The position numbers were made by a program, and so were the translations under genes. Positions 48,496 through 60,337 of a stretch of 64,000 bases of DNA are shown in pieces (position 1 is the first letter of the stretch; the number at the start of each line of letters is the position of its first letter). The notes beneath the pieces were generated by a model. That model was not told where the DNA came from and ran no database searches. It saw only the letters and a program-made list of their open reading frames with translations. Source of the DNA: Candidatus Nitrotoga sp. AM1P (lineage in GTDB: Bacteria; Pseudomonadota; Gammaproteobacteria; Burkholderiales; Gallionellaceae); the NCBI RefSeq assembly GCF_013168275.1, contig NZ_AP019547.1, positions 558,001-622,000 on the forward strand, in the 5' to 3' direction.

Positions 48496-49673
48496 TTACA
48501 TGAAGGCAAATTCGCCTCCGTCATATACGCTGCCCCGCTCATCGTCAGATTCCATCACACGTCCCAAGGCCATAAGGGCCGCGACAATGCCATCAATCCG
48601 TTCTGAGCTCTTTGACTTGTCCGGTTTCATGTTGCCTGCGGGGTCTTGTTTGATGGATACATTCGACGCCATCCAGCGCAATACCGGATTACCCGCATGA
48701 TTAATTTTTTTTGCCAGTACCCGCCGCTCAAGCTCTTTTGTCGGTGCGCTCATTGAGGCGAAGCCTTGACCGAATCCGGTCATTTCGAAACCGTCGCCAG
48801 TGAGTTGATAGGTGTGTAGCGTTCCATCTATCGATTGCGATCTCTTTTATGTGATATTTCTCTGAAAGCTCGTTAATTTTTTTTCTGATTATTTCGTAGT
48901 CAATTACAGCGCCCTCTGTTGCGATAATTTCGCCTTGCCTAACCCAATACCCGATCACGCTCAGAACGCCATTTAATGCCTTCCTGAGGCACGAAGAAAA
49001 AAGGCAGTAAATGAACAGTATTTTCAATAGGAAAAGCCAGCACAAACGCCGCGATATCGGTAGTTGTAGCTAAATCTAAACCCGCATAACAGATATGTCC
49101 GGTTAAGTCTGGCAATTCTTCGGAACACTGATCCCATGTTTCCATGGGTAGCCATCGCGTGTTTTGCTCTGCCCAGATATTCAAGAGCAAACGCTTGAAG
49201 GTATTTTCATAGTCTGGTAGTTGCTGGGCCTTGGCACACTCAGCGGCAAAATAATCCTCTTTAACCGATACCCCTAAGCTTGGATGCGCCTTGTACCAGG
49301 TAGCAGGACTGGTCCAGTCATCTTCCGCCTTTGCTTCATATATTACGGGCAGAAACGCTTCGTCTTTAATAATGCCGTCCTGTACCTTTACAGCGTAGCC
49401 ATACAGCTCATAACAAAGGCTATGGCGGTCATAGCCTGCTGTGGTAATAGCGACGGTCAGCGGTTGACGGCGCGCACCGGTTGACGTGGTTAGAACGTCC
49501 CATAGCTCCCGGTTGGGTAGGGCGTGAACTTCGTCGATAGCAATGCCGTGTGCTGAAAATCCGTGTTTGGTGTATGCATCAGAACTTAATACCTTGTAGC
49601 TGGATGCCGTGCTGGGGATAACAACAGCCTGATGGAGGTGACCTGCACCAACATTTACGTAGCCAGAAACCAC
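48496..49673 (-). pseudogene. phage terminase large subunit, truncated and frameshifted
   Basis: The minus strand first encodes VIPSTASSYKVLSSDAYTKH, the Walker B-like IAIDEVHALPN and the motor-to-nuclease part (CYAGLDLATTTDIAAFVLAF) down to about 48950. The coding then shifts frame to YWVRQGEIIATEGAVIDYEI and KEIAIDRWNATHLSTH (to about 48800). It shifts again to EMTGFGQGFASMSAPTKELE-like sequence (TGFGQGFASMSAPTKELE) and the C-terminal end SVYDGGEFAFM at 48496. The N-terminal ATPase part with Walker A is missing, cut off by the IS30 fragment. The gene cannot work. Confidence 0.85.
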
Positions 49674-49678
49674 GCCGC

Positions 49679-50247
49679 AAACGATATGCGAGCGGGCAAG
49701 AGCGGCGAGGCATGATCAAGAACCGTGTCGGCATTGATGAACGTCCGGAAATCGTGGATCAAAAGACGCGCATGGGAGATTGGGAAGGGGAACCGTCATC
49801 GGCAAGAATCACAAAGGTGGACTGGTTACCCTGGCTGAAAGGAAGTCGCGCTATGTGTTGGCGGGGCACCTACGCAGTAAACATGCCGAGGGTGTAACGG
49901 CCATGACAACGAGTTTGCTGAGTCCCCATAAAGACCAATGCCACACCATTACATTCGATAACGGCAACGAGTTTACGGGACATGAACGCATCGCAGCAGA
50001 ACTACAGACTGCGATCTATTTCGCGCACCCCTGCCGTTCCTGGGAGCGAGGTCTGAACGAGAACAGTAATGGGTTATTGCGGCAGTACTTCCCCAAGGGC
50101 ATGGCGTTGACTGACGTTACCGAGGAGCAAGTGCAGCGAGCGGTAGAACGACTCAACCACCGGCCACGCAAAGTGCTGGGTTTCAGATCACCGCATGAAG
50201 TATTATTTGGGGTAGAGGTGCGCTACACCAAGCTAGGGAAGCACTGA
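49679..50247 (+). pseudogene. IS30-family transposase, 5'-truncated and frameshifted
   Basis: The frame enters at KRYASGQERRGMIKNRVGID (49679) and continues to TRMGDWEG. One base is missing near 49794, and it goes on in another frame as TVIGKNHKGGLVTLAERKSR, ITFDNGNEFTGHE and the terminal GLNENSNGLLRQYFPKG to a TGA at 50245-50247. These are typical IS30 motifs, with the first two catalytic Asp in DWEG and FDNG and the Glu in GLNENSNG. The N-terminal third is absent. Downstream, 50227-50340 contains the inverted pair GCTAGGGAA and TCCCTAGC, probably part of the IS end. Confidence 0.85.
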
Positions 50248-50340
50248 TTAACTTGCGTTTCAGAATTTCACACAATTAAAAATAAATTGGTTACGCGCGA
50301 AATTCCGCGAAATTTTGAATTAAACAGCGTCTCCCTAGCA

Positions 50341-50670
50341 TTACTTGTTGCACTTCGAACTTGAATCCGCCTTTTTCGCTTGGGTCAGCAAGTGCATCGC
50401 CAGAAACCAGAGCGTCAGCGGCAGCTTAGTCGCTTGGAAGATCGTACCGGCAGTGACCGTCGTCTGGTAGCGGCACGCTTGGCACTGCCAGTGCTGCCTG
50501 CCGTCGTGGATGAAGGTGCTGTGACGGGTTTCTCCGCAATGCGGGCAGACAAAGCCCTCTGGCCAGCGCGACGCCAACAGCGCCGCGTGACATTGCTCCA
50601 CCCTCCCGTACTGCTTCAGAAACTCAGACATCGACAGACCCTTTTGAAACTGAACTCGGTTCATTGCCAT
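50341..50670 (-). pseudogene. IS1595-family transposase, N-terminal fragment
   Basis: The 109-residue product starts MAMNRVQFQKGLSMSEFLKQ and has a zinc-ribbon with two CxxC pairs (FVCPHCGET, WQCQACRYQ). It then has TTVTAGTIFQATKLPLTLWF, the start of an IS1595/IS1016-type transposase. After LLTQAK it runs into an unrelated tail and stops, so the DDE domain is lost. A hairpin GCATCT-CCTTCGGT-AGATGC lies just upstream (50673-50692). The 200 bases between it and ndk show no gene. Confidence 0.82.
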
Positions 50671-50892
50671 GACGCATCTCCTTCGGTAGATGCGCCTATT
50701 ATTCGCCCCTCAGTGGCTCACCACATGAGCCTGTACGTAAAAAATAGCACCCAACTGAGGCATGTAACTAATCAGGTTTGTCTATGTAATCTTAATGACT
50801 GGACTTTTTATGCTGGTTAGACAAAGCGACATAAGCTACAAAGCCTGTTAAAATCTGCAACTTGATTGTTAATCACCATTGGAGAAAGTAGC

Positions 50893-51312
50893 ATGGCTGT
50901 TGAACGTACCTTGTCAATTATTAAACCAGACGCCGTCGCCAAGAATGTTATTGGTCAGATCTACACACGCTTTGAAAATGCTGGATTAAAGGTGATTGCA
51001 GCACGCATGGTGCAGATGTCGCGTACCGAAGCAGAAAGCTTTTATGGCGTACATCGCGAGCGCCCATTCTTTAAGGATCTGGTAGGTTTTATGATTTCTG
51101 GTCCAGTGATGGTGCAAGCATTGGAAGGCGAAAATGCGATTGCAAAAAATCGGGATTTAATGGGAGCCACGGATCCGAAAAAAGCTGACAAAGGTAGTAT
51201 CCGCGCGGATTTCGCTGACAGTATTGACGCCAATGCAGTACATGGCTCAGATTCGTCAGAAGCTGCCGCAGTGGAAATTTCTTATTTCTTTCCTGATCTG
51301 AAAGTTTCATAA
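50893..51312 (+). CDS. ndk: nucleoside diphosphate kinase
   Basis: Ndk balances nucleoside triphosphates by phosphate transfer through a histidine. The ATG at 50893 follows GGAG and gives 140 residues starting [20 protein letters not shown]. Motifs are [36 protein letters not shown] and the catalytic NAVHGSDS (His117). In this family of genomes ndk commonly precedes rlmN, as here (240 bases apart, with no other gene between). Confidence 0.97.
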   Translation: MAVERTLSIIKPDAVAKNVIGQIYTRFENAGLKVIAARMVQMSRTEAESFYGVHRERPFFKDLVGFMISGPVMVQALEGENAIAKNRDLMGATDPKKADKGSIRADFADSIDANAVHGSDSSEAAAVEISYFFPDLKVS

Positions 51313-51552
51313 ATTAACCCGTTTTTCTACGAGTCATTTATGTTCGCTATGTAAGATTTTATCTAGGCCGCTCCTTCACGTTATCGTCTGTCAAGTAATA
51401 GCCTGAGTCGATCAATACGCAAACTGTGAAACGTTCAGGCTATGATGGACGTGAATCTGCGCTAATCGCGCTAATTAAGAGCTCTTATAAAAAATTCAGT
51501 ATCTGTCATCCTCGCCATCGCGGGGTGGCATAATTTTTCAAGGTCATCATGA

Positions 51553-52635
51553 ATGTCCGAAAATCTTCTTAACTTTGATGTGCAGCGACTGACCACCTGG
51601 TTTGCTTCGATGGGTGAAAAACCCTTTCGTGCACGCCAGATATTGCGTTGGGTGCACAAAATGGGTGAAGAAGATTTTGCAGCGATGACCGATATCGCTG
51701 TTTTGTTGCGCGAAAAGTTGCAGCAGCAAGCTTATGTGGCTGCACCACAGGTGATGCGAGACGAAATTTCTGCAGATGGCACGCGTAAATGGTTGCTGGA
51801 CGTCGGTACGGGCAATGCAGTAGAAACAGTTTTTATTCCAGAGGCAGGGCGCGGCACACTATGTATCTCTACTCAGGCGGGTTGCGCACTTAATTGCTCA
51901 TTCTGTTCGACCGGTAAACAAGGTTTCAACCGTAACTTGGGCGTGGCCGAAATTATTGGTCAATTGTGGTGGGCTAACCGTCAGATTGGCAAAGATTTTG
52001 ATGGCAAGTGGCCAGTCACCAATGTGGTGATGATGGGTATGGGCGAGCCGTTGCTAAATTTCGATAATACGATAAGTGCCTTGCGTCTGATGCTGGATGA
52101 TAATGCTTATGGCTTGTCTCGACGTCGGGTGACTTTGTCCACTTCTGGCATCGTACCGGCGATGGACAGGCTGCGTGAGGAATGCCCGGTCGCGCTGGCG
52201 GTGTCGCTGCATGCATCCAACGACAGCTTGCGCGATGTGCTGGTGCCGATCAACCAGAAATACCCGTTACGCATATTACTGGCAGCATGTCAGCGCTACC
52301 TGGAACGCGCCCCACGTGATTTTGTCACTTTCGAGTATGTGATGCTGGAAGATGTGAACGACAGCGTACAACAAGCGCATGAATTGGTTGCGTTGGTGCG
52401 TGATGTGCCGTGCAAATTTAATCTGATACCGTTTAATCCTTTTCCGCAGACGCATTACCGCCGATCCACAGCCGACGCTATAACCAAGTTTCGAGACGTA
52501 CTGATGCAGGCTGATATTGTTACGACTATACGCAAAACGCGCGGTGATGATATTGCTGCGGCCTGCGGACAATTGGCCGGGCAAGTACAAGATAAAACCA
52601 AAAGAACGCACCGATCATTAGAGATCCGTACATGA
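51553..52635 (+). CDS. rlmN: 23S rRNA (adenine-2503-C2)/tRNA-A37 methyltransferase RlmN
   Basis: RlmN is a radical-SAM enzyme that methylates C2 of A2503 in 23S rRNA and A37 in some tRNAs. The 360-residue product has the radical-SAM cluster motif [11 protein letters not shown] (C-x3-C-x2-C) near residue 115, [11 protein letters not shown], and [11 protein letters not shown]. The second catalytic cysteine is in [17 protein letters not shown] near the C-terminus. The stop overlaps the pilW start by 4 bases. Confidence 0.96.
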   Translation: MSENLLNFDVQRLTTWFASMGEKPFRARQILRWVHKMGEEDFAAMTDIAVLLREKLQQQAYVAAPQVMRDEISADGTRKWLLDVGTGNAVETVFIPEAGRGTLCISTQAGCALNCSFCSTGKQGFNRNLGVAEIIGQLWWANRQIGKDFDGKWPVTNVVMMGMGEPLLNFDNTISALRLMLDDNAYGLSRRRVTLSTSGIVPAMDRLREECPVALAVSLHASNDSLRDVLVPINQKYPLRILLAACQRYLERAPRDFVTFEYVMLEDVNDSVQQAHELVALVRDVPCKFNLIPFNPFPQTHYRRSTADAITKFRDVLMQADIVTTIRKTRGDDIAAACGQLAGQVQDKTKRTHRSLEIRT

Positions 52636-53420
52636 AATTATTTTCAAGCATGAGAGGATTGAGCCTTTTTCTGCTTGCTTTAAGCATGGCAGGATGTGTT
52701 GCGCAATCCGATGGCGGATACAGTGGTACGCCGCAGCTTCATATTTCGCGGGAAGAAGCCAGCGCTAAAATACATACTGAATTAGCGGCACAATATTACG
52801 ACCGGGGACAACTCGGAGTGGCATTAGAAGAGGTGTCTTTGGCTCTGCGCTTTAAATCCGATTACGCACCGGCTTATAACGTGCGCGGCCTTGTGCGCAT
52901 GGCTTTGCATGAAGATCAGCAGGCAGATGAGGATTTTCAGCATAGCTTACGTTTAGATAGCACAGATTCAGATGCACATAACAATTATGGCTGGTTTCTT
53001 TGTAAACGAGGCAAGGAACCGGAGTCCATCAAACACTTCATGGCAGCGCTGAAGAATCCGCTTTATTCTACTCCGGGGAAAGCTCATCTGAATGCTGGCT
53101 TATGCTCTATGAATACTGGCAATGTAAAAAATGCTGAAGAATTTTTACAAAAAGCGCTAGTGGCCCAGCCCAATATGCCAGAAGCACTACTAGGCTTGGC
53201 CAATTTATACTTTACTAAAGCCGATTATGCGGGTGCAAAATCCTATTTCATGACCTTTAAAAAAAACAACGTATCTCCTTTGACAGCTGAAAACCTATGG
53301 TTGGCAGTGCGTATTGAACGTAAGCTGGGTGATAGAATTGCGGAAAATAACTACGGGATGCAATTACGTAAAAATTTTCCTGATGCGCGTGAAACTCAGT
53401 TAATGCTATACAAACAATAG
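52632..53420 (+). CDS. pilW: type IV pilus biogenesis/stability lipoprotein PilW (PilF)
   Basis: The 262-residue product is a lipoprotein (signal [20 protein letters not shown] with the lipobox SMAGC) followed by about six TPR motifs ([19 protein letters not shown] onwards). This matches PilW/PilF, which helps PilQ secretin assemble in the outer membrane. The ATG overlaps the rlmN stop (ATGA). No other pilus gene is in the window. Confidence 0.9.
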   Translation: MKLFSSMRGLSLFLLALSMAGCVAQSDGGYSGTPQLHISREEASAKIHTELAAQYYDRGQLGVALEEVSLALRFKSDYAPAYNVRGLVRMALHEDQQADEDFQHSLRLDSTDSDAHNNYGWFLCKRGKEPESIKHFMAALKNPLYSTPGKAHLNAGLCSMNTGNVKNAEEFLQKALVAQPNMPEALLGLANLYFTKADYAGAKSYFMTFKKNNVSPLTAENLWLAVRIERKLGDRIAENNYGMQLRKNFPDARETQLMLYKQ

Positions 53421-54262
53421 TGGATAATTCGTCGGAAAATACTTTAGGCAATGCCTCCAGCAGCGTTGAAGTACGGCCTTTCAGTGTGGGAACAGCGCTG
53501 CGTGAAGCACGTGAACGACTCGGGCTAAGTCTTGCTGATGTGGAAAGTCGTCTCAAGTTTGCATCACGCCAAATTGAGGCACTAGAAGCGGACAATTTCA
53601 CTCGTTTACCGGAAATTTCCTTTGTGCGCCGCTTCGTACGCAGTTATGCCAAGCTATTACAATTGGATCCTGCTCCCTTGCTGGCATCACTGCCAACAGA
53701 GCCAGCGCAATCCTCGCTGCATACTGCAAGCGTTGCGATTGACGTGCCGTTCCCAAATATCTACGCAACGCGCAGAATCAATATCATCTGGTTATCAACC
53801 GGTCTTGTTGTCATCGCGATCACATTGGTACTCTTTCTTTGGTTGAACCGTGGCATACCGATTATGCAGCAAGCTACGATGGAAACAATAGAATTGCCAA
53901 CTGTCTTTCCTATTCCGGCTTCTATGGCGATGGCAGCCTCACCGTCTAATACGCTCACTGTATCCCCTAAAGCCTCCACTGCTACTAAAATCATACAGAC
54001 AGAATCAAAGAGCGCATCTAAGCAATCCGCTTCTATTCGGCTGAAGTTTGAGGCAGATTCTTGGGCGAAAGTGACGGACAATGACGGCAAAATATTACTG
54101 TCACAACTTAATTCAAGTGGCAGCGAAAAACATCTGAAAGGCAAGCCACCATTTTCCGTGGTTATTGGTAATGTCAGCGGGGTGCGCCTCTATTATCAAG
54201 GGAAACTTGTTGAACTTACCCCCTTTAATAATGGCGGAACCGCACGCCTCACGTTGGAGTAG
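53420..54262 (+). CDS. rodZ: RodZ-like helix-turn-helix membrane protein
   Basis: The 280-residue product starts with GTG overlapping the pilW stop. An N-terminal helix-turn-helix domain (about residues 23-88, [20 protein letters not shown]) links to MreB in known RodZ proteins. One membrane segment follows (about residues 119-138), then a linker, and a C-terminal periplasmic DUF4115 domain ([20 protein letters not shown]). It contributes to rod shape. Its place before ispG is conserved in proteobacteria. Confidence 0.9.
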   Translation: MDNSSENTLGNASSSVEVRPFSVGTALREARERLGLSLADVESRLKFASRQIEALEADNFTRLPEISFVRRFVRSYAKLLQLDPAPLLASLPTEPAQSSLHTASVAIDVPFPNIYATRRINIIWLSTGLVVIAITLVLFLWLNRGIPIMQQATMETIELPTVFPIPASMAMAASPSNTLTVSPKASTATKIIQTESKSASKQSASIRLKFEADSWAKVTDNDGKILLSQLNSSGSEKHLKGKPPFSVVIGNVSGVRLYYQGKLVELTPFNNGGTARLTLE

Positions 54263-54264
54263 AT

Positions 54265-55539
54265 ATGAGCCAGCATTCCATTCCGCGTCGTACGACGCAA
54301 CGTGTCATGGTAGGTAATATCGCCATAGGCGGCGGTGCCCCTATCGTTGTACAGTCAATGACCAATACTGATACCGTGGATGCCGCAGGAACCGCGCGCC
54401 AGGTTTTTGAGCTTGCACAAGCTGGTTCCGAATTAGTGCGCATTACTGTCAATACCGCCGAAGCTGCCGCACAGGTGCCTCGCATTCGCGAGCTGCTCGA
54501 TCAAATGGGCTGTAATGTACCCTTGGTGGGAGATTTTCATTACAACGGCCATCGTCTGTTAACAGACTTTCCAGAATGTGCCCAAGCACTGGGAGGATAC
54601 CGGATTAACCCGGGCAATGTCGGTCGCAACCGCAAGGGCGAAGACCAATTCGCTATGATGATAGACGCTGCCTGCCGTTATTCCAAGCCGGTGCGTATTG
54701 GGGTGAACTGGGGTAGTCTGGACGCTGATTTGATCGTGCGCATGATGGATGAAAATGCTAAATCACCCCAGCCGAAGGAGGCTGATGCAGTAATGCGGGA
54801 AGCGCTCATCGTGTCTGCACTGGATAGCGCTCAGCGTGCCGAGAAGCTCGGTTTGCCGCATGATCGAATCGTGCTGTCATGCAAGGTGAGTGAGGTCCAA
54901 GGTTTAATCGCGGTATACCGTGAATTAGCACTGCGCTGCGACTATCCGCTGCACTTGGGTTTAACCGAAGCTGGCATGGGATCAAAAGGTATTGTCGCCT
55001 CTACCGCCGCGCTGGCCGTGCTACTACAGGAAGGAATAGGGGATACCATACGTATTTCTCTCACCCCGGAACCGGGTGGTGACCGTACGCAAGAGGTAAT
55101 CGTGGCACAGGAAATTTTGCAAACGATGGGGTTGCGCTCCTTTACGCCTATGGTGATTGCTTGCCCCGGCTGCGGGCGTACCACCAGCACGGTTTTTCAA
55201 GAATTGGCGCAAAGTATTCAGTCTTATTTGCGTGAGCAAATGCCGGTATGGCGTGAGCAATACAGCGGCGCTGAGGAAATGACAGTGGCGGTAATGGGTT
55301 GCATCGTGAATGGTCCGGGGGAAAGCAAGATGGCCAACATTGGTATCAGTCTGCCGGGCAGTAACGAGCATCCTGCAGCACCGGTATATGTGGATGGTCA
55401 AAAAGTGGTTACTTTGCGTGGTGACAATATTGCCAACGAGTTCAAGCAGATCGTGAATGATTACGTGGCACGCAACTACGCGCGGCGTGAAGCGGGTCAT
55501 CCCCATCCTAAAACTATACCGATCCATGTAATAAATTAA
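54265..55539 (+). CDS. ispG: 4-hydroxy-3-methylbut-2-enyl diphosphate synthase IspG
   Basis: IspG carries out the penultimate step of the MEP isoprenoid pathway with a [4Fe-4S] cluster. The 424-residue product has [16 protein letters not shown] near the start and the insert typical of the longer bacterial type. The cluster ligands are ACPGCGRTT and [11 protein letters not shown]. It begins 2 bases after rodZ. Confidence 0.97.
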   Translation: MSQHSIPRRTTQRVMVGNIAIGGGAPIVVQSMTNTDTVDAAGTARQVFELAQAGSELVRITVNTAEAAAQVPRIRELLDQMGCNVPLVGDFHYNGHRLLTDFPECAQALGGYRINPGNVGRNRKGEDQFAMMIDAACRYSKPVRIGVNWGSLDADLIVRMMDENAKSPQPKEADAVMREALIVSALDSAQRAEKLGLPHDRIVLSCKVSEVQGLIAVYRELALRCDYPLHLGLTEAGMGSKGIVASTAALAVLLQEGIGDTIRISLTPEPGGDRTQEVIVAQEILQTMGLRSFTPMVIACPGCGRTTSTVFQELAQSIQSYLREQMPVWREQYSGAEEMTVAVMGCIVNGPGESKMANIGISLPGSNEHPAAPVYVDGQKVVTLRGDNIANEFKQIVNDYVARNYARREAGHPHPKTIPIHVIN

Positions 55540-55664
55540 GTATCAAATAATTGAAAGCAGCGCTCCGACATTGCAAATGTACATAGTAGTAGGCCGAAAT
55601 CCACTAGCTATATATTTGACGGCTGTTTTAATCAGTCATGAATGAAGTAAAGGTTAATCGTTTT

Positions 55665-56942
55665 ATGAGCAGCAATTCTCCATTGCAAGCCGTGCGCGGC
55701 ATGAATGATATCTTGCCGGAAGAGGCGGGGCTTTGGTTATGGTTCGAGGACACGGTGCGTGACTGGCTGGAAGGTTATGGTTACCGCAACATTCGCATGC
55801 CGTTGCTGGAACATACAGCGTTATTCAAACGTGCGATAGGCGAAGTGACCGATATTGTAGAAAAAGAAATGTACAGCTTTGAGGATAGTCTCAATGGCGA
55901 TCAACTCACGCTTCGCCCGGAAGGCACGGCTTCCTGCGTGCGCGCCGCACTGCAACACAGCCTGCTGTACAATGCGCCGCAGCGTTTATATTACAGTGGC
56001 GCGATGTTCCGCCACGAGCGTCCGCAGAAGGGACGTTACCGTCAGTTTCACCAGATTGGTGTGGAAGCGTTGGGTTTTACTGGTCCGGATATTGATGCCG
56101 AACAGATTGTGATGTGCGCGCGCCTGTGGCGCAAACTGGGCCTGCGCGATATCACATTGCAACTCAATACGCTGGGTGATATAGCTGCACGGCAACGGCA
56201 TCGCGCCAAGTTGATAGCCTATTTCGAACAGTACAGTAGTGTTCTGGATGCTGATGCAACACGCCGTTTGCACACTAATCCATTACGCATCCTTGATAGC
56301 AAAAATCCGGCTATGCAAGAATTGATCATGGCCGCGCCCAATCTGATGGAGGAACTGGAAGAAGATGCGCTTAAGCATTTTGAGGCGGTTCAAAAAATTT
56401 TACAGCGCCATGAAGTGGCATTTGAGATAAATCCACGCTTAGTCCGCGGGCTGGATTATTATAATCGCACTGTATTCGAATGGATTACCACTCGCCTCGG
56501 CGCCCAGGGCACTGTCTGTGCTGGCGGTCGTTTTGATGGTTTGATTGAGCAAATTAGTGGGAAATCTGCACCGGCCACCGGTTTTGCCATGGGCATTGAA
56601 CGTTTGTTGGCACTATTGCAGGAAGATGGTATGAATCCTCCGCTGGCCCCTCTGGATGTGTATGTGATGCATCAAGGTGAAATGGCAAGAGGTATAGCGA
56701 GCTTAGTGGCAGAGCGATTGAGGGATTCTGGACTACGCGTTTTGTTGCATTGCAATGAGGGGAGCTTTAAGTCGCAGATGAAAAAGGCAGATGCTAGTAA
56801 TGCATGTGTTGCAGTTATCCTCGGCGACAATGAGGTGAGTACTAAGCTGGCCACGCTCAAGCCGTTACGCGGTGGCGAGCAAATGCAGGTGGCATTTGGC
56901 GACTTGCCAGCCAAAATTAATGAATTGATTAAACAAGGATAG
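55665..56942 (+). CDS. hisS: histidyl-tRNA synthetase
   Basis: HisS charges tRNA-His. The product is 425 residues from the ATG at 55665 ([20 protein letters not shown]), or 434 from an ATG at 55638; neither has a clear ribosome-binding site. Class II motifs are [32 protein letters not shown], and the His-specific [15 protein letters not shown] and [14 protein letters not shown]-terminal anticodon-binding domain follows. Confidence 0.97.
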   Translation: MSSNSPLQAVRGMNDILPEEAGLWLWFEDTVRDWLEGYGYRNIRMPLLEHTALFKRAIGEVTDIVEKEMYSFEDSLNGDQLTLRPEGTASCVRAALQHSLLYNAPQRLYYSGAMFRHERPQKGRYRQFHQIGVEALGFTGPDIDAEQIVMCARLWRKLGLRDITLQLNTLGDIAARQRHRAKLIAYFEQYSSVLDADATRRLHTNPLRILDSKNPAMQELIMAAPNLMEELEEDALKHFEAVQKILQRHEVAFEINPRLVRGLDYYNRTVFEWITTRLGAQGTVCAGGRFDGLIEQISGKSAPATGFAMGIERLLALLQEDGMNPPLAPLDVYVMHQGEMARGIASLVAERLRDSGLRVLLHCNEGSFKSQMKKADASNACVAVILGDNEVSTKLATLKPLRGGEQMQVAFGDLPAKINELIKQG

Positions 56943-56947
56943 AAAAA

Positions 56948-57586
56948 ATGGCAGTACTCGATTTGCAGGAACAGGAGCAGGTAGATGCGTTTAAGGCATG
57001 GTGGAAAAATAATGGCAAGTGGCTGTTGATAGCATTGGTCTTGGCTGTAGGCGGTTTTGCTGCGATGCAGGGCTGGCAGTTCTATAAAGAAAAAAAGATG
57101 GCGGATGCCAGTACTTTGTATGCTGAACTTGAAAAACAGCTCGCCAGCAACGATCCCAAGCGTATCAATGACGCCGGGCAAGCAGTGATCGACCAGTACG
57201 GCTCTACCGCTTACGCACCGCGAGCAGCTCTGCTGGCGGCACAGGTTAATCTTCAGAATAAAGATGTGGCGCGCGCTAAATCACAATTAGAGTGGGTGAT
57301 CAAACATGCTGACGAGACCGGGCTACAGAACGTAGCGCGCCTCAAATTGGCCAGTGTATTACTGGATGAAAAAAATTATGCTGATGCACTCAAGCTGCTG
57401 GACGTAAAGCATGCTGAATCTTTCATGGGTTTGTATGCCGACCTCAAAGGAGACGTACTACATTCACAAGGTAAGGCTGACGAAGCACGTGCCGCTTACC
57501 AGCTTGCATTCAATAAAACTGATGCCCAAAGTAAGTATCGCAATCTGATCCAAATGAAACTGGATGCGCTTGGAGGCGCTAAATGA
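56948..57586 (+). CDS. yfgM: YfgM-type periplasmic TPR protein
   Basis: The 212-residue product has a short cytoplasmic start (LQEQEQVDAFKAWWKNNGKW), one membrane segment (about residues 24-42) and a periplasmic TPR domain, the architecture of YfgM. E. coli YfgM associates with PpiD and the SecYEG translocon. It lies between hisS and bamB, as in E. coli. Its stop overlaps the bamB ATG by 4 bases. Confidence 0.92.
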   Translation: MAVLDLQEQEQVDAFKAWWKNNGKWLLIALVLAVGGFAAMQGWQFYKEKKMADASTLYAELEKQLASNDPKRINDAGQAVIDQYGSTAYAPRAALLAAQVNLQNKDVARAKSQLEWVIKHADETGLQNVARLKLASVLLDEKNYADALKLLDVKHAESFMGLYADLKGDVLHSQGKADEARAAYQLAFNKTDAQSKYRNLIQMKLDALGGAK

Positions 57587-58725
57587 TTATTCGCATTGCC
57601 GCGTTGCTGTTACTTGTAATGCTAGCAGGCTGCTCTACCGTGTCTGGCTGGTTTGCCAAAGACAAGACCGGCAATGAGCCCGCAGAGCTGGTTGAATTCA
57701 AGCAGACTGCTACGTTTAATGTGCGCTGGCATCTTAAAATCGGAGGGAGTGGCAACTATATACTTCAGCCTGCCGTAACGAGTGATGCGGTTTATGCCGC
57801 CAATACCAAAGGGGAGTTATTTCGATTCGATCCTGCAACAGGTAAACAAGTATGGCGTGTCGACAGTGGCTTTGCCATTTCTGCTGGGGTAGGGGCGGGT
57901 GAGGGCTTCGTGCTGGTCGGTGGTGGTAAGGGTCAATTGGCAGCCTTTGCGGCGGATGGTAAATTACTTTGGAAAACGAAAGTGTCCAGCGAAGTGTTGA
58001 ATATAGCAAAAATTGTCGATGGCATGGTGGTGGTGCGTACTGCTGACGGCCGCCTTTCTGGGCTAGACGTTACGGATGGCAAGCGTCTATGGTTGTATGA
58101 ACAGTCCGTACCTCCGCTGATTGTGCGCAGCTATGCGGGCGTGGCAATTGAACGTGGCACCATATTCGGCGGATTCGCCGCTGGTAAATTAGTGGCAGTT
58201 AGCTTGGGTTCTGGCATTGTCATTTGGGAAACCGTTGTGTCTCAACCGCGTGGTAATACTGAACTGGAGCGCATTAGCGACATCACCAGCTCACCAGTGC
58301 TAGATGATGACCAGGTTTGTGCAGTGGCATTCCAAGGGCGTATTGCATGTTATGGCCTGGCACAAGGTAATTTACTATGGAGCCGAGACATATCCAGCGA
58401 TAAAGGCATGACTCTATTCCATAATTATCTCTATATTACGAATACCACTGGCGCTATATTAGCGATGGATAAAAGTAGTGGAAGTTCATTTTGGAAAAAT
58501 GAACAACTATTCATGCGCCAAACGTCAGCACCCTATGCATTCGGAGATCATCTGACGGTGGGCGATTATGAAGGTTATCTGCATGCGCTGAGCCGCGAGG
58601 ATGGCAGCATGGCGGCAAGACTCAAGACCGATGGTAGCGCCATATTGACTGCTCCGATGGAGTTAGATGGCGGCCTGCTGGTACAAACACAAAAAGGCAG
58701 TTTGTATTCGGTGACTCTCCATTAA
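57583..58725 (+). CDS. bamB: outer-membrane assembly lipoprotein BamB
   Basis: BamB is a beta-propeller lipoprotein of the BAM complex. The 380-residue product has a lipoprotein signal (MIIRIAALLLLVMLAGCSTV, lipobox LAGC) and eight PQQ-like blades, seen as repeated G-K-x-x-W-x-x-x motifs (TGKQVWRV, DGKLLWKT, DGKRLWLY, SGIVIWET, QGNLLWSR). It ends SLYSVTLH. Confidence 0.95.
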   Translation: MIIRIAALLLLVMLAGCSTVSGWFAKDKTGNEPAELVEFKQTATFNVRWHLKIGGSGNYILQPAVTSDAVYAANTKGELFRFDPATGKQVWRVDSGFAISAGVGAGEGFVLVGGGKGQLAAFAADGKLLWKTKVSSEVLNIAKIVDGMVVVRTADGRLSGLDVTDGKRLWLYEQSVPPLIVRSYAGVAIERGTIFGGFAAGKLVAVSLGSGIVIWETVVSQPRGNTELERISDITSSPVLDDDQVCAVAFQGRIACYGLAQGNLLWSRDISSDKGMTLFHNYLYITNTTGAILAMDKSSGSSFWKNEQLFMRQTSAPYAFGDHLTVGDYEGYLHALSREDGSMAARLKTDGSAILTAPMELDGGLLVQTQKGSLYSVTLH

Positions 58726-58752
58726 ATTTTTGTTTCTAATTGAAAGTCTGAA

Positions 58753-60153
58753 ATGTTACCCACACTAGTTTTAGTTGGTCGTCCCAATGTGGGGAAATCC
58801 ACTTTATTTAACCGCCTTACGCGTAGCCGTGATGCCCTGGTAGCTGATCTGCCAGGGCTAACGCGTGACCGTCACTATGGTCGCGGACGCGTTGGCGAAC
58901 GGCCATTTCTAGTGGTGGATACCGGTGGTTTAGAGCCAGTCGCCAAGGACGGTATTCTGTATGAAATGGCTAAGCAAACACGGCAAGCAGTGGACGAAGC
59001 GGATCTGGTGTTATTCCTGGTTGATGGGCGCCAAGGATTAACCCCACAGGACAGGATTATTGCCGAGCAATTGCGTAAAACTGGGCGTCCTCTGTTGCTC
59101 TTGGTCAACAAGGCTGAAGGCATGCAGCGCGCTGTTATTGTCAATGAATTTTTCGAATTAGGAATCGGCGAGCCGTTGCCAATTTCTTCGGCTCATGGTG
59201 ACAATGTCAGTGAAATGGTGGAGCTTGCACTGGAAGAATTACCACTACAGACTGAAAGTGCAGAAAATCATTCTGATCACCCGAAGATGGCTATTGTTGG
59301 CCGCCCCAACGTTGGTAAATCCACCTTGGTGAATGCGATTTTAGGTGAGGAACGCGTAATCGCTTTCGACCAACCCGGCACCACACGCGACAGCATTTAT
59401 ATTGATTTTGAACGGGATGGCAAGCAATACACCATCATCGACACCGCCGGGATTCGTCGCCGCGGCAAAGTCGACGAAGCAGTCGAAAAATTTTCCGTAA
59501 TCAAAACATTGCAGGCGGTAGAAGATGCCAACGTTGTCGTTCTTGTGGTAGATGCGCAACAGACTATTACCGAGCAGGATGCGCATATCGCAGATTTCGT
59601 TTTGCAAGCGGGACGGGCACTGGTCTTAGCGGTAAACAAGTGGGACGGACTGGACGATTACCAACGTGATACGACTAAACGCGATATTGATCGTAAGCTA
59701 CATTTCCTTAGTTTCGCCAAATTGCATTTCATCTCTGCACTGCTTGGTAATGGCGTGCCCGCCATATTGAAATCGGTGAATGAGGCTTATGCCGCCGCCA
59801 TGGCCAAGCTGCCGACGCCTCAGCTCACACGGGTGCTTATCGCTGCAGTGGAAAAACAGCAGCCTCCGCGCTCCCTGTTTCGTCCCAAGATGCGTTACGC
59901 TCATCAAGGTGGCAGCAATCCGCCGCTAATCGTAATTCATGGCAGCGCGCTGGACAAAATACCGGACAGTTACCGCCGTTATCTTGAGCATACTTTTTGC
60001 ACTGCCTTTAAATTGCAAGGCACGCCACTTAGAATCGAATTCAAGGCAGGCAAAAATCCATTCGCCAACAAGGCTCCCAAACCGTTAACTGAAAGCGAAG
60101 AGCGTAGTGCACATCGTGCTCGTATTCGTGGGCGCAGACTATACGGGCGTTAA
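58753..60153 (+). CDS. der: ribosome-assembly GTPase Der (EngA)
   Basis: Der is a double GTPase needed for 50S subunit maturation. The 466-residue product has two G domains with [15 protein letters not shown] (residue 8) and [15 protein letters not shown] (residue 184), the switch motifs [12 protein letters not shown] and [11 protein letters not shown], the NKAE and NKWD base-recognition motifs, and a C-terminal KH-like domain. It ends the run that starts at rlmN. Confidence 0.97.
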   Translation: MLPTLVLVGRPNVGKSTLFNRLTRSRDALVADLPGLTRDRHYGRGRVGERPFLVVDTGGLEPVAKDGILYEMAKQTRQAVDEADLVLFLVDGRQGLTPQDRIIAEQLRKTGRPLLLLVNKAEGMQRAVIVNEFFELGIGEPLPISSAHGDNVSEMVELALEELPLQTESAENHSDHPKMAIVGRPNVGKSTLVNAILGEERVIAFDQPGTTRDSIYIDFERDGKQYTIIDTAGIRRRGKVDEAVEKFSVIKTLQAVEDANVVVLVVDAQQTITEQDAHIADFVLQAGRALVLAVNKWDGLDDYQRDTTKRDIDRKLHFLSFAKLHFISALLGNGVPAILKSVNEAYAAAMAKLPTPQLTRVLIAAVEKQQPPRSLFRPKMRYAHQGGSNPPLIVIHGSALDKIPDSYRRYLEHTFCTAFKLQGTPLRIEFKAGKNPFANKAPKPLTESEERSAHRARIRGRRLYGR

Positions 60154-60208
60154 TCCAAGCTTAACAACATATTAGTATATTTATCAATTTATTACGTGAT
60201 TAACTTAA

Positions 60209-60249
60209 TAATCCTGTGCAACATTTTTAAATAGTATTGCACAGGATTA
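60209..60249. repeat. 13-bp inverted repeat after der
   Basis: TAATCCTGTGCAA (60209-60221) is repeated as its exact complement at 60237-60249 with a 15-base AT-rich loop. There is no T run on either side, so it is not a standard intrinsic terminator, although it lies in the right place for one (about 55 bases after the der stop). It marks the border between the housekeeping run and the accessory region. Confidence 0.7.
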
Positions 60250-60337
60250 ATCTGCATCTAACTAACTATTGAAGAACAAACATTGACCCCGCCGTAATAT
60301 CTAGATATTAATTTCTGAATTACGCAACAAATAAAAT

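Noticed and set aside
60209..60249. 13-bp inverted repeat considered as the der terminator or as a dif-type recombination site
   Set aside because: No T run follows on either strand, and the 15-base spacer does not fit the 11-6-11 layout of a Xer site.
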